Assembly: GCA_008671135.1 (NCBI GenBank) | Contig: RQAP01000029.1 | Coordinates: 1-20,904 of the forward strand | DNA length: 20,904 bases | Origin: Collinsella aerofaciens | GTDB lineage: Bacteria > Actinomycetota > Coriobacteriia > Coriobacteriales > Coriobacteriaceae | Direction of reading: 5' to 3' | In this document: positions 6,878 to 14,480 of the stretch, in pieces | How positions within the stretch are numbered: the stretch's first letter is position 1 | Layout: every line of letters begins with the position of its first letter | Translations under genes and position numbers: made by a program | Notes under the pieces: generated by a model | The model's input: only the letters and a program-made list of their open reading frames with translations | Told to the model about the DNA's origin: nothing | Database searches by the model: none

Positions 6878-7531
6878 GCCCTCCTTGCGGACTTTTTGCA
6901 GGTAGCGGTAGACGCTGGGCTCCGAGATGCCCAGCGAGGTGGCAGCGCGGGCAACAGCGCCCTTGAGCATAAATACGCCGTTGCCGTTAAGGTGGCGAAT
7001 AACGTCCACGCGATCGGCCTGCCCAAGCGAGGCGACATCCTGCCCGCGGCTTTCGAGCAACTCGGAAATACTGCGGTCGATGAGCTCCTGTGTAGACTCC
7101 GAAAGACTTTCGACCTCGATAGACGCGGGCTCCGCCTGCCTTGGCACAGCGTCGAAGCACGCCATGAGCTGCTGCGCCATGGCGTTGATGGAGCGTACCG
7201 TGGAAAGATCGGTGTTGACGCAGAGCATGCCGACGATCTCGTTATCCTCGCGGATAAAGTACGTCGCCGACTCCAACGTCTTGCCACCGGCACCGCGCCC
7301 CTCGTAGCCCGTAATAAACGGCAGGTCGCGATACTTGGCATCGTGCATGATCTTGAGTGCTAGATCGGTGGCGGGACCGCCGACCTTGCGGCCGCTCACG
7401 ATGCCGTTGCGAATATCGACGATGGCGTGGTCGGGATCCGAGAAATCATGCAGCACGATTTCGCTGTTTTTGCCGAGTATCTGCTCCAGGAAATCGACCA
7501 TCGGCAAAAAGCGACGTACGGTCTCGTTCAC
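6875..7531 (-). CDS. YheO-like PAS-domain transcriptional regulator
   Basis: A 218-residue regulator of the YheO/DauR type: a PAS-like sensor domain (about 5-115, with EIVLHDFSDPDHAIVDIRNG and YFIREDNEIVGMLCVN) joined to a C-terminal helix-turn-helix (about 160-215, ending GAVARAATSLGISEPSVYRY). I place the start at GTG 7531 because CAAGGAG stands six bases upstream on the minus strand and the family begins close to this point; an in-frame ATG at 7672 would add 47 residues unlike the family. It diverges from the purine permease with a 352-base gap, the usual arrangement for a local regulator, so control of the permease-ssnA-ygfK operon is a reasonable inference. The ligand is unknown; the best-studied relative responds to D-arginine, which does not fit this context. 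Confidence 0.85.
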   Translation of the reverse strand: MNETVRRFLPMVDFLEQILGKNSEIVLHDFSDPDHAIVDIRNGIVSGRKVGGPATDLALKIMHDAKYRDLPFITGYEGRGAGGKTLESATYFIREDNEIVGMLCVNTDLSTVRSINAMAQQLMACFDAVPRQAEPASIEVESLSESTQELIDRSISELLESRGQDVASLGQADRVDVIRHLNGNGVFMLKGAVARAATSLGISEPSVYRYLQKVRKEG

Positions 7532-7883
7532 GGGCAACTCCTTGGGGTGAAATCGGAAATGTTCATAACAATTTTTTCTCATGGTAACACTGTGTCTATT
7601 GACTCGCATATTCGCAGGTATCTTGCGTAATACGGACGAGCGGTAGGAATTTGGCGGTAAACGGTCGACCAAAAGAAAAGTTAGATGTTATTTTGACCGG
7701 ACACTTTCCTGACCTGCGGAAATGCATCATCTCAGCTCAAGAATAGTCTGATAACAAAAAATTATTATTGAGAATGAGAATCATCTTTAATACGATATCC
7801 AACGAAGGCACAACCTCACCCCCGCACTGCGTCACAATAGAGCGTTAGATGCGAAAACAACTACTTCGAGGATTGGTGGTCAA
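7532..7883. other. Divergent intergenic region between the regulator and the permease
   Basis: The 352 bases contain no gene. AT-rich stretches lie at about 7555-7580 and 7740-7795; the second holds the permease promoter and a Fur-like site described separately. The permease leader after the promoter is about 80 nt and shows no clear riboswitch fold. Confidence 0.6.
7768..7796 (+). promoter_or_regulatory. Predicted promoter of the purine operon with overlapping Fur-like site
   Basis: TTGAGA (7768-7773), 17 bp, TACGAT (7791-7796) is a good sigma-70 type promoter. TGAGAATGAGAATCA (7769-7783) overlaps its -35 box and matches the 7-1-7 Fur model TGATAAT-N-ATTATCA at 11 of 14 positions. A Fur-type repressor bound here would block transcription. 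Both are predictions from sequence only. Confidence 0.5.
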
Positions 7884-9278
7884 ATGGCCCAGGAGACGGT
7901 TACGAACGGCACTGAAGCCCTGTTCACTCGCGAAGGCATGCCGCCCGTTAAGGAAATGATCCCGTGTGCCCTTCAGCACGTACTGGCATCGTTTGCCGGC
8001 ATTATTACCCCGGCGGTCATCATGGCCGGCGTCTACGGCTTTAATAGCCAGCAGAGCACCGACATCATTCAGGTCGCGCTCATTCTTTCGGCAATCGACA
8101 CGGCCCTTCAGGCCTTCGCTCCCTTCCGTCGCATCGGCGGCGGCCTGCCCATCGTCATGGGCGTTTCGTTCGCGTTCCTGCCGGCCCTGCAGGCCATGGG
8201 TGCCTCGGGCTTTAGCTTTGGTGCGCTGCTGGGCGGCGAGATTGTCGGCGGTGCCGTCGCGGTCCTCTTTGGTCTGGCCTACAGCAAGATTAAGTGGCTG
8301 TTCCCGCCCGTCGTGACCGGTACGGTCATCTTCTCCATCGGCGTTTCACTGTATCCCACGGCCGTCAAGTACATGGCCGGCGGTATGGGTACGCCGCTGT
8401 GGGGCACCCCGCAGGCCTGGTGCGTCGCTCTTATCACCTTTGCCGTAGTCTTTGCGCTCGCCAACTTTGGCAAGGGCACGCTCAAGCTGGGATCTGTGTT
8501 CTTTGGCATGATCGTTGGCATGATCGTTTCGATTCCCTTTGGCATGATCGACTTCTCCAGCGTCGCCACCGCTCAGGTCTTCGCCCTTCCCAAGGTTATG
8601 CCCTACGCGCTCGAGTTTGATCCCGAGGTCTGCATTACCCTCGCCGTCGTGTTCCCCATGGTTGCCATCCAGGTTATCGGTGACGTGTCCGCCGCCTGCC
8701 TGGGCTCCATCGACCGTATGCCCACCGAGCGCGAGCTCTCCGGCGCTATCGTGTCCCAGGGCCTCACCTCTATGGTCGGCGGCCTGCTGGGCGGTCTTCC
8801 CACCAGCGCCCTTGGCCAGAACGTGGGCATCATCTGCTCCAACAAGGTCGTCAACAAGTGGGTCTTTGTGATCATCGCGGCCGTCTTTGCCATCGCCGGT
8901 CTGTTCCCGCAGCTTTCTGCCGTCCTTTCCGCTATCCCGCAGCCCGTCATCGGCGGCGCGACCGTCGGTGTCTTTGGCACCATCACCATGAACGGCGTGC
9001 GCATGTTCACCCGCGAGGGCCTCACGCAGCGCACTACCACCATCGTCGGTACCTCCGTCGTCTTTGGCCTGGGTATCTGGATGGCCAGCGGTTGCCTTGC
9101 CGGCGAGGGTATGCCCGCCTGGGTGTCCACCGTCATCGGCTCCAATGCCGTAACCCCCACCGCCATCATGGCCATTGTCCTTAACCTGATCCTTCCGCAG
9201 ACGCCGGTCGTGGCTCAGCACATCGATGCTGCCAAGGACGCTGCCGTGGATCTGGTCTTGCCCGAGAGCAAGAAGTAA
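7884..9278 (+). CDS. NCS2-family purine (xanthine/urate-type) permease
   Basis: A 464-residue multi-pass membrane protein of the nucleobase-cation symporter-2 family (UraA, XanQ, PbuX, UacT), of normal length and hydrophobic over most of its span. Diagnostic residues include Q31-H32 in the first membrane helix (LQHVLASFAGIITPAVI), G266-D267-VSAACLGS in the eighth-helix region, and G311-QNVGI with Q312, N313 and G315 of the NAT signature. It probably takes up xanthine, urate or a related purine with protons; the glutamate usual in helix 8 of purine carriers is replaced here by D267, so substrate is uncertain. GAGGA at 7868-7872 or GGTGG at 7875-7879 precedes ATG. It heads the operon leading to ssnA, ygfK and the molybdenum hydroxylase, which supports purine uptake. 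Confidence 0.92.
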   Translation: MAQETVTNGTEALFTREGMPPVKEMIPCALQHVLASFAGIITPAVIMAGVYGFNSQQSTDIIQVALILSAIDTALQAFAPFRRIGGGLPIVMGVSFAFLPALQAMGASGFSFGALLGGEIVGGAVAVLFGLAYSKIKWLFPPVVTGTVIFSIGVSLYPTAVKYMAGGMGTPLWGTPQAWCVALITFAVVFALANFGKGTLKLGSVFFGMIVGMIVSIPFGMIDFSSVATAQVFALPKVMPYALEFDPEVCITLAVVFPMVAIQVIGDVSAACLGSIDRMPTERELSGAIVSQGLTSMVGGLLGGLPTSALGQNVGIICSNKVVNKWVFVIIAAVFAIAGLFPQLSAVLSAIPQPVIGGATVGVFGTITMNGVRMFTREGLTQRTTTIVGTSVVFGLGIWMASGCLAGEGMPAWVSTVIGSNAVTPTAIMAIVLNLILPQTPVVAQHIDAAKDAAVDLVLPESKK

Positions 9279-9473
9279 CCAATTCGGTGCTATTCGTCGG
9301 CGGACGCATCGCCTCGTCCGCCGACGCCATGCGGCACCAAGCCGCACTTCAAAGGGTTTGTCCCTTTGGTGAAGCGTTGACGGGAGAGGGCCCGTTTCCG
9401 GTGTAGGCCGGCGCTTCGCACTCCGCCATGTCAGAGGTGTCAAACCCCGCCTCTGATGTTGAAGGGAGCATCC
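9279..9473 (+). other. Highly structured gap between permease and ssnA
   Basis: In 195 bases there are five successive potential hairpins: CGTCGGCGGACG/CGTCCGCCGACG (9295-9326, perfect 12 bp, 8-nt loop), TGCGGC/GCCGCA (9330-9346), CTTCAAAGGG with CCCTTT-GGT-GAAG (9347-9374), ACGGG/CCCGT (9380-9395) and TCAGAGG/CCTCTGA (9431-9456). None has a T-run, so they are not classic terminators. They may be an mRNA processing or stability element or a regulatory leader for ssnA. I do not recognise a known riboswitch. Confidence 0.6.
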
Positions 9474-10829
9474 ATGCTTCTGGTCGCTAACGGTTCCGTC
9501 TTTACCCGCAACGCTCAGACCCCGTTTATTCCAAACGGTGCGGTCGCCATTGACGGAGATACGATCGTCGAAGTGGGCCCCGAGCGCGAGCTCAAGGCCA
9601 AGTACCCGGATGCCGAGTACGTCGATGCCCAGGGCAACCTCATCATGCCCGGACTTATCAACTGCCACACCCACATCTACTCGGGTCTGGCCCGCGGCCT
9701 TGCCATTAAGGGCTGCAACCCCACCAACTTCTTGGAGAATCTCGAGCAGCAGTGGTGGAAGATCGACGACAACCTGACGCTCGACGGCACCAAGGCCAGC
9801 GCCTATGCTACGATTTTGGACTCCATCCGTGATGGCGTCACCACGATCTTCGATCACCATGCGAGCTTCTGCGAGATCCCGGGAAGCCTCTTTACCATTA
9901 AGGATGCAGCTCAGGAGCTGGGCATGCGTTCGTGCCTGTGCTACGAGGTTTCCGATCGCCGTGGCCAGGAAAAATGCGACCAGGCCATTGCCGAGAACGC
10001 CGAATTTGCCCAGTGGGCCGCCAAGGAGCGTCGCGATAACGACAACCACATGATCGCTGCCATGTTTGGCGGGCATGCCACCTTTACGCTGTCGGACGAG
10101 ACCATGGACAAGATGGCCGAGGCCAACAACGGCCTGACCGGCTTCCACATCCATGTGTGCGAGGGCATGAATGACGTGTGGGACTCCCGCCTCAACCGCG
10201 GTGGCATCAGCCCCGTCGAGCGCCTGCTGCAGCACAACCTGCTTGGTCCCGACACCATGCTGGGCCACTGCATCCACGTGACGCCTGCCGAGATGGATAT
10301 CGTCAAGGAGTCCGGCACCTGGCTGGTCAACAACCCCGAATCCAATATGGGCAACGCCGTGGGCTGCGCCCCCGTGCTCGAGTTCTTCCGCCGCGGCATC
10401 CCCGTGTGCATGGGTACCGACGCCTACACCCACGATATGCTCGAGAGCCTTAAGGTCTTCCTGATCATTCAGCGCCACAACGCTGCCATGCCCAACGTGG
10501 GCTGGTGCGAGGCCATGACCATGCTGTTCGAGAACAACGCCAAGATGGCGAGCAAGTACTTCGATCGCAAGCTTGGTGTGCTCGAGGCCGGCGCTGCCGC
10601 CGACGTTATCGTTATGGACTACAAGCCCTTTACGCCGCTGAGCGAGGAGAACATCGACGGCCACATGCTCTTTGGCATGATGGGCAAAAACTGCCGCACC
10701 ACCATCATCAACGGCCGCGTCCTGTACAAGGATCGCGAGTTCGTTGGCATTGATGAGGACAAGATCAACGCGTGGACCATGGCTGAGTCCAAGAAGCTCT
10801 GGAGCACGCTCAACGATCGCGCCTACTAA
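9474..10829 (+). CDS. ssnA: SsnA-type amidohydrolase (putative aminohydrolase)
   Basis: A 451-residue metal-dependent hydrolase of the amidohydrolase superfamily, close to E. coli SsnA in length (about 440). Metal ligands are visible: H65 and H67 in INCHTHIYSG, H225/H227 in FHIHVCEG, H265 in LGHCIHVT, and D316 in MGTDAYTHD; NNPESNMGNAVG is the substrate-loop segment typical of guanine/chlorohydrolase relatives. SsnA is a conserved partner of YgfK and of selenium-dependent molybdenum hydroxylases and is part of anaerobic purine clusters; deamination or opening of a purine-derived ring is probable but its exact reaction is not shown here. I chose ATG 9474 because AAGGGAG (9462-9468) precedes it by five bases; an in-frame ATG at 9456 lies inside a hairpin and lacks a ribosome site. 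Confidence 0.92.
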   Translation: MLLVANGSVFTRNAQTPFIPNGAVAIDGDTIVEVGPERELKAKYPDAEYVDAQGNLIMPGLINCHTHIYSGLARGLAIKGCNPTNFLENLEQQWWKIDDNLTLDGTKASAYATILDSIRDGVTTIFDHHASFCEIPGSLFTIKDAAQELGMRSCLCYEVSDRRGQEKCDQAIAENAEFAQWAAKERRDNDNHMIAAMFGGHATFTLSDETMDKMAEANNGLTGFHIHVCEGMNDVWDSRLNRGGISPVERLLQHNLLGPDTMLGHCIHVTPAEMDIVKESGTWLVNNPESNMGNAVGCAPVLEFFRRGIPVCMGTDAYTHDMLESLKVFLIIQRHNAAMPNVGWCEAMTMLFENNAKMASKYFDRKLGVLEAGAAADVIVMDYKPFTPLSEENIDGHMLFGMMGKNCRTTIINGRVLYKDREFVGIDEDKINAWTMAESKKLWSTLNDRAY

Positions 10830-10845
10830 TTCACAAGTAGATTCG

Positions 10846-10879
10846 CGTGCGTCGGATGTTTCGCCGCATCCGACGCACG
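10846..10879 (+). other. Perfect hairpin between ssnA and ygfK
   Basis: CGTGCGTCGGATG (10846-10858) and CATCCGACGCACG (10867-10879) form a 13-bp stem with an 8-nt loop and no T-run. Further GC-rich foldback sequence follows to 10960. It resembles the 9295-9326 hairpin in size, loop length and place after a stop codon. It may protect upstream mRNA or reduce read-through. Confidence 0.65.
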
Positions 10880-10978
10880 TATAGGCGGCCTCCGCGGGGT
10901 CGCCGGCGCTGTGCTAGCGCTACACCGTATTTGCGCCCGCCGCGCGGTCTCGCCGGGCGTTACAGAGAGGAGCTCATT

Positions 10979-13978
10979 ATGAGCGACATCATGAGGCCGA
11001 TCCCGTTTTCGCAGCTGATGAACTGGATCATCGAGGAGCACAAGACTCAGGGCGCCATCTTTGGCGTGCGCAAGATGGTCACGGCCAACCAGGAGGGAGC
11101 GCTTCCCATTTTTGACGAGCGCATCGAGACTCCGTTTGGCCCGGCCGCCGGCCCCAACACGCAGCTTGCCCAGAACATCGTGGCCTCTTATGTGGCCGGC
11201 TCCCGCTTCTTTGAGCTCAAGACCGTTCAGGTTATGGACGGCGAGGAGCTCTCCAAGTGTGTGAACAAGCCCTGCATTGTGGCACAGGACGAGTGCTACA
11301 ACTGCGAGTGGTCGACCGAGCTCGAGGTTCCGCAGGCTTTTGCCGAGTACGTGAAGGCATGGTTTGCCTGCCACCTCATCGCTCGCGAGTACGGCCTGGG
11401 CAGCCCGGACGGATTTGTCTTTAACATGTCCGTGGGCTATGACCTCGAGGGCATCAAGAGTCCCAAGGTCGATGCGTACATTGAGGGCATGAAGGACGCT
11501 AGCGGCTCCGACGTCTGGAACGAGTGCCGCGCATGGGCGCTCGCCAACCTGGACAAGTTTGAGCATGTTGACGCCGCGTTTGTCGAGTCCATCCCGGCGC
11601 GCGTCTCCAACTCCATCACCGAGTCTACCCTGCACGGCTGCCCGCCGGCCGAGATCGAGCGCATCGCGACCTATCTGATCACCGAGAAGGGCCTCAACAC
11701 CTACATCAAGTGCAACCCCACGCTGCTGGGCTATGAGTTTGCACGTCAGCGCCTCAACGAGCTGGGCTTTGATTACATCGTCTTCGATGACACGCACTTC
11801 CGCGAGGACCTGCAGTGGGCCGATGCCGTGCCTATGTTCGAGCGCCTGATTGCCCTGTGCGCCGAGCGCGGCCTGGAGTTTGGCGTCAAGCTGACCAATA
11901 CCTTCCCCGTCGACGTGACGAGGAACGAGCTGCCCTCTACCGAGATGTACATGTCCGGCCGTTCGCTGTTCTCGCTGACCATCGAGGCCGCCCGCCGCAT
12001 TACCGAGCAGTTCGATGGCAAGCTGCGCATCAGCTACTCCGGTGGTGCCACGGTCTACAACATCCGCGCCCTGTACGATGCCGGCATTTGGCCCGTTACC
12101 CTGGCGACCGACGTGCTCAAGCCCGGTGGCTACGAGCGCTTTAGCCAGATGGCCGGCGAGTTCACCGATCTGGATGGCAAGCCGTTCGCGGGCGTCTCGC
12201 TCGACGCCGTGGCCGCGATCCAGGCCGATTCGCTCACCAACCCGCTCTACAAGAAGCCGCTGCGTCCGCTGCCCGACCGCAAGGTCGCCGGCAAGAGCCC
12301 GCTTTCCGACTGCTTTACCACGCCGTGCCGCACGAGCTGCCCCATCCAGCAGGATATTCCCGCCTATCTGGCGGCTGTTGACGAGGGCCGCTACGAGGAC
12401 GCGCTCAACATCATCATCGAGCGCAACGCCCTGCCGTTCATTACCGGCACCATCTGCCCGCATCCCTGCGGCCGCGCTTGCGAGCGTGCGTTCTACGAGC
12501 CCGAGGGCGCCCAGATTCGCGCCAGCAAGCTCAAGGCCGCCCGCGAGGCCATGACCGCCGTGCTGCCCAAGCTGCGCGCCCAGGCCATCGCCAACGACAG
12601 CGAGCGCAATGTTGCCGTTATCGGCGGCGGCCCTGCCGGTCTGGCGACGGCGTTCTTCCTGACGCGCGCCGGCGTGCGCGTCACCATCTTCGAGGCCCGC
12701 GATTCGCTTGGCGGCGTGGTCCGTCACGTGATCCCCGAGTTCCGTATCGCGAGCGACGACATCTCCCACGATGCCGAGCTCTGCCTGGCCTTTGGCGCCA
12801 AGGTGCAGCTCAACGCTCGCGTGGAGTCCATCGGCGAGCTCAAGGCTCAGGGCTTTACCGACGTTGTCGTGGCCACCGGTGCCTGGATGCCCGGCTCTGC
12901 GGGCCTAGGCGAGGGTGCCGAGCTCGACGTGCTGGAGTTCCTCGAGGCCGCCAAGAGGGGCGAGAAGCTCGAGCTGGGCGAGGACGTCGTAGTCATTGGT
13001 GCCGGCAACACCGCCATGGATGCTGCCCGCGTGGCCAAGCGCCTGGCTGGTGTGAAGAACGTGCGCCTGGTGTATCGCCGCACCAAGAAGCAGATGCCCG
13101 CCGACGAGGAAGAGCTTGATCTTGCTCTTGCCGACGGCGTTGAGTTCTGCGAGCTGCTGGCTCCCAAGGCACTCAACGGCGCCGTGCTGACCTGCGATGT
13201 TATGGAGCTTGGCGAGCCGGATGCAAGCGGCCGTCGCAGCCCCGTTGCCACGGGCGAGACCGTTGAGCTTCCCGCCACCACGGTGATCTGCGCCGTGGGT
13301 GAGGGTATCGATGCCAGCCTGTACGATGCCGCGGGCGTCGAGCACGACCGTCGTGGCCGTCTTGCCGCCACCTCCACCGGTGTCGAGGGCGTCTGGGCTG
13401 CGGGCGACTGTCGTCGCGGTCCGGCCACCGTGGTCGAGGCTATTGCCGACGCCGCCGAAGTCGCCCGCGCCATCGCTGGCGTGGACTTTAACAAGTACGC
13501 CGACTGCAACGAGCAGGCCGGTCGCGAGGACACCTGCTACGAGCGCAAGGGGTCGCTGTGCCGCGACAAGCGCAACTGCACCAAGACCCGCTGCCTGGGC
13601 TGCGGTTCGGTGTGCGAGGTCTGCTGCGACGTGTGCCCCAACCGCGCCAACGTTGCCATCAAGGTGCCGGGCCTGGCCAAGCATCAGGTCGTTCATGTCG
13701 ACGGCATGTGCAACGAGTGCGGCAACTGCGCCGTGTTCTGCCCCTACCAGGAGGGTCGTCCCTACAAGGACAAACTCACCCTGTTCTGGAGCGAGCAGGA
13801 CATGGAGAACTCCGAGAACGAGGGCTTCCTGGCCGTGGGCGAGGACCACTTTAAGGTCCGCGTCGCCGGCACGGTCCGCACCGTATCGGTCGATGCCGTC
13901 AACACCGGCCTTCCCGAGGCCGTCCGCCTGACCATCAAGGCCGTGCGCGACAACTATTCGTATCTCCTTAAGAAATAA
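10979..13978 (+). CDS. ygfK: YgfK-type flavin/iron-sulfur oxidoreductase
   Basis: A 999-residue modular redox protein (E. coli YgfK is about 1030). Residues 1-430 form the YgfK N-terminal part related to dihydropyrimidine/dihydroorotate dehydrogenase barrels (TLHGCPPAEIE, KCNPTLLGY, SYSGGATVYNI). A GltD/DPD-like Fe-S segment follows (C450, C454, C493, C497, C501), then an FAD motif VIGGGPAG (G549-G554), an NAD(P)H motif VIGAGNTAMDA (from 672) and the closing GVWAAGDCRRGPATVVEAI (from 804). The C-terminus carries cysteine-rich Fe-S sites CLGCGSVCEVCCDVCP (872-887) and CNECGNCAVFCP (911-922). It would pass electrons between NAD(P)H and the neighbouring ferredoxin or hydroxylase. 'Selenate reductase' is only a historical label. 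Start ATG 10979 is backed by GAGGAG (10967-10972). Confidence 0.93.
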   Translation: MSDIMRPIPFSQLMNWIIEEHKTQGAIFGVRKMVTANQEGALPIFDERIETPFGPAAGPNTQLAQNIVASYVAGSRFFELKTVQVMDGEELSKCVNKPCIVAQDECYNCEWSTELEVPQAFAEYVKAWFACHLIAREYGLGSPDGFVFNMSVGYDLEGIKSPKVDAYIEGMKDASGSDVWNECRAWALANLDKFEHVDAAFVESIPARVSNSITESTLHGCPPAEIERIATYLITEKGLNTYIKCNPTLLGYEFARQRLNELGFDYIVFDDTHFREDLQWADAVPMFERLIALCAERGLEFGVKLTNTFPVDVTRNELPSTEMYMSGRSLFSLTIEAARRITEQFDGKLRISYSGGATVYNIRALYDAGIWPVTLATDVLKPGGYERFSQMAGEFTDLDGKPFAGVSLDAVAAIQADSLTNPLYKKPLRPLPDRKVAGKSPLSDCFTTPCRTSCPIQQDIPAYLAAVDEGRYEDALNIIIERNALPFITGTICPHPCGRACERAFYEPEGAQIRASKLKAAREAMTAVLPKLRAQAIANDSERNVAVIGGGPAGLATAFFLTRAGVRVTIFEARDSLGGVVRHVIPEFRIASDDISHDAELCLAFGAKVQLNARVESIGELKAQGFTDVVVATGAWMPGSAGLGEGAELDVLEFLEAAKRGEKLELGEDVVVIGAGNTAMDAARVAKRLAGVKNVRLVYRRTKKQMPADEEELDLALADGVEFCELLAPKALNGAVLTCDVMELGEPDASGRRSPVATGETVELPATTVICAVGEGIDASLYDAAGVEHDRRGRLAATSTGVEGVWAAGDCRRGPATVVEAIADAAEVARAIAGVDFNKYADCNEQAGREDTCYERKGSLCRDKRNCTKTRCLGCGSVCEVCCDVCPNRANVAIKVPGLAKHQVVHVDGMCNECGNCAVFCPYQEGRPYKDKLTLFWSEQDMENSENEGFLAVGEDHFKVRVAGTVRTVSVDAVNTGLPEAVRLTIKAVRDNYSYLLKK

Positions 13979-13988
13979 GGGACCCCTT

Positions 13989-14468
13989 ATGGCCAAATCC
14001 ATTCAACATAACGTGGCCTACGTTGCCTGCGGAAGCGGTTGTGCCTCCGCAGGCGGCGACGCCCGCTGCAGTGAAGGCTGCATTGGCTGTGGCGCCTGCG
14101 TCACGGCCTGCCCCCACGGCGCCATTGCACTGGTCGATGGCATCGCCCGCGTTGATCGCTCAAAGTGCACGGGTTGTGGCCTGTGCGGCATGGCGTGCCC
14201 GCAGCGCGTGATCGCCTTCGTCCCCGGCTACCAGAATATCCTGGTGCGCTGCAACAACACCGATAAGGGCGCCATCGCCCGCAAGATCTGCGACACGAGC
14301 TGCATCGGTTGCGGCATGTGCGCCAAAAAGTGCCCCGCCGGCGCTATCCGCATCGAGGACAACTGCGCCCATATCGACGGCGCGGACTGCCTGTCGTGTG
14401 GCATGTGCGCCGTCGTCTGCCCGCATGGCGCTATCCACGACCGCACCGGCATCGCCGCCGGCGTGTAG
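13989..14468 (+). CDS. Four-cluster ferredoxin resembling the soluble part of RnfB
   Basis: A 159-residue cysteine-rich protein with four CxxCxxCxxxC motifs: C31-C41 (CIGCGACVTAC), C60-C70 (CTGCGLCGMAC), C105-C115 (CIGCGMCAKKC) and C134-C144 (CLSCGMCAVVC), each followed by P. Further cysteines lie at 14, 18, 27, 88, 101 and 126. Sixteen motif cysteines could hold four [4Fe-4S] clusters. The order of segments, with VACGSGCASAGGDARCSEGC and NNTDKGAIARKICDTSCIGC, closely follows the ferredoxin region of RnfB, but there is no N-terminal membrane helix and no other rnf gene in the window. It starts 10 bases after ygfK, with AAGGG upstream, and ends 12 bases before the hydroxylase, so it is probably their shared electron carrier. 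Confidence 0.88.
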   Translation: MAKSIQHNVAYVACGSGCASAGGDARCSEGCIGCGACVTACPHGAIALVDGIARVDRSKCTGCGLCGMACPQRVIAFVPGYQNILVRCNNTDKGAIARKICDTSCIGCGMCAKKCPAGAIRIEDNCAHIDGADCLSCGMCAVVCPHGAIHDRTGIAAGV

Positions 14469-14480
14469 AAGGGAATCACC

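Noticed and set aside
7532..7672. Upstream in-frame extension of the YheO-type regulator
   Set aside because: No ribosome site before ATG 7672; GTG 7531 has a strong one and matches where the family begins.
8346..10664. Minus-strand ORF of 772 codons across permease and ssnA
   Set aside because: It mirrors two well-recognised genes; its histidine-, glycine- and alanine-rich sequence is the usual antisense product of GC-rich codon use.
10847..10978. Upstream in-frame extension of ygfK by 44 codons
   Set aside because: The extension lies in a hairpin and is arginine-rich without family similarity, whereas ATG 10979 has GAGGAG at the right distance.
10826..12769. Minus-strand ORF of 647 codons opposite ygfK
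   Set aside because: Antisense to a conserved protein with clear motifs; no domain or ribosome site of its own.
10979..13978. Selenate reductase function for YgfK
   Set aside because: The name is historical. The context of purine permease, SsnA and xanthine dehydrogenase-like enzyme fits purine metabolism better.
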